Below, one piece after another: positions 50,623 to 64,000 of a stretch of DNA of 64,000 nucleotides; within the stretch, counting starts at the first letter, position 1, and each line of letters starts with the position of its first letter. The translations under genes were made by a program, and so were the position numbers. Origin of the DNA: Apostichopus japonicus (lineage: Eukaryota > Echinodermata > Holothuroidea > Aspidochirotida > Stichopodidae); the NCBI RefSeq assembly GCF_037975245.1, contig NC_092568.1:7053501-7117500 (forward strand). Direction: 5' to 3'. The notes under the pieces were generated by a model, which was not told where the DNA came from, did no database searches, and saw only the letters and a program-made list of their open reading frames with translations.

Positions 50623-50974
50623 CAGGGACGTAGCCAGAAATTTGAAAGAGGGGAGCAGAATTTTTAAAGGGGCACTTCTCACAAAGGGAGCATTACACTT
50701 AACAGAGCAACATGATGTACAAAGAAAGTTTTTGTCCAAAATGCCTCCCACCTTGCAGGAAATAAACAATAATAAGAGTATTGTATTATGTAGCAGACAA
50801 ACTTTCTGGAGGAAAGATTGAGAAGGGTCGTTTAGCTTCCTTCAACCTGAAAAGAGGGCTTTAATATTATTATCTGCTTTCAGTTTAATTTTATTTTTCA
50901 GGGTACTCAAAGGAGGGAAGGGGGGGGGGAGGGGGAGCAATCGCTTCCATTGCTCCCACCTGGCTACATCCCTG
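50623..50974. mobile_element. small hAT-type element downstream of the HHIP-like stop codon
   Basis: Ends CAGGGACGTAGCCAG and inverted CAGGGATGTAGCCAG are flanked by ATGAGGAT (50615-50622) and ATGAGAAT (50975-50982), an 8-bp target duplication with one change. Poly-G and poly-A/G tracts fill the interior, with no coding capacity. Confidence 0.8.
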
Positions 50975-51216
50975 ATGAGAATCAGAATCGTTTGAGTGCC
51001 TTCAGTTGTGACCGATGTAATATAGACTAACATGAAGGTGATGTTTTACAGTACGTCATACATTTCTCTGTACATATGTTGCTTTAATAACAGAAACCAA
51101 GAATCTATTGAAAAGAAGATAAGTGAAAACGAGTGAATAATTTGTAACTAGAAATTCTCTAAAAGACCCTGTATCATTTCCCCGTCAGAATACTAGCAAA
51201 CACGCCACTTAATATT

Positions 51217-64000
<12,784 letters not shown>

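Overview
The window is animal nuclear DNA: AT-rich, intron-rich (small coding exons, long introns, canonical GT-AG borders) and full of short DNA transposons and tRNA-derived SINEs. A selenoprotein L gene, the transposon types and the repeat style suggest an aquatic invertebrate. I favour an echinoderm or another marine invertebrate deuterostome, but the sequence alone does not prove this.

Layout. (1) Bases 1-29177, minus strand: the gene for the spliceosomal intron-binding RNA helicase Aquarius (AQR). I resolve 34 coding exons that join without a frame break into 1240 codons. The last part (about 250 residues, judged from human AQR) lies beyond base 1. (2) 29178-33177: divergent intergenic DNA with a 38-bp perfect hairpin and a 1.2-kb hAT-type element. 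(3) 33178-36652, plus strand: an unrecognised gene of 11 tiny coding exons. All internal exons are multiples of three (36-78 nt) and all introns are phase 1, a micro-exon-gene layout. (4) About 38.5-46.77 kb, plus strand: selenoprotein L, with an in-frame UGA (selenocysteine) in a U-P-V-C motif, a 3' SECIS element and a poly(A) signal. One intron has been rebuilt by a hAT-type element whose target duplication contains the splice acceptor, and a second element is nested in the first. (5) 46.77-51.2 kb: intergenic, with small transposons, a (TA)n tract and a palindrome carrying hammerhead-like cores. (6) 51217-64000, minus strand: the 3' part of a HHIP-like (Hedgehog-interacting-protein-like) gene. 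It encodes the end of the glucose/sorbosone-dehydrogenase-type propeller followed by a C-terminal netrin (NTR) module. Its introns hold a fold-back element, a 0.6-kb tandem duplication, a TTAA-flanked element and a larger element with a THAP-type zinc-finger start.

The three recognised genes have no obvious shared pathway: AQR acts in pre-mRNA splicing, SelL is a thioredoxin-fold redox selenoprotein, and the HHIP-like protein is secreted or extracellular. What links the window is transposon activity. At least six hAT-type insertions carry 8-bp target duplications, and several have poly-G/poly-C stretches near their ends. They sit in introns, beside promoters and, in one case, exactly on a splice site.
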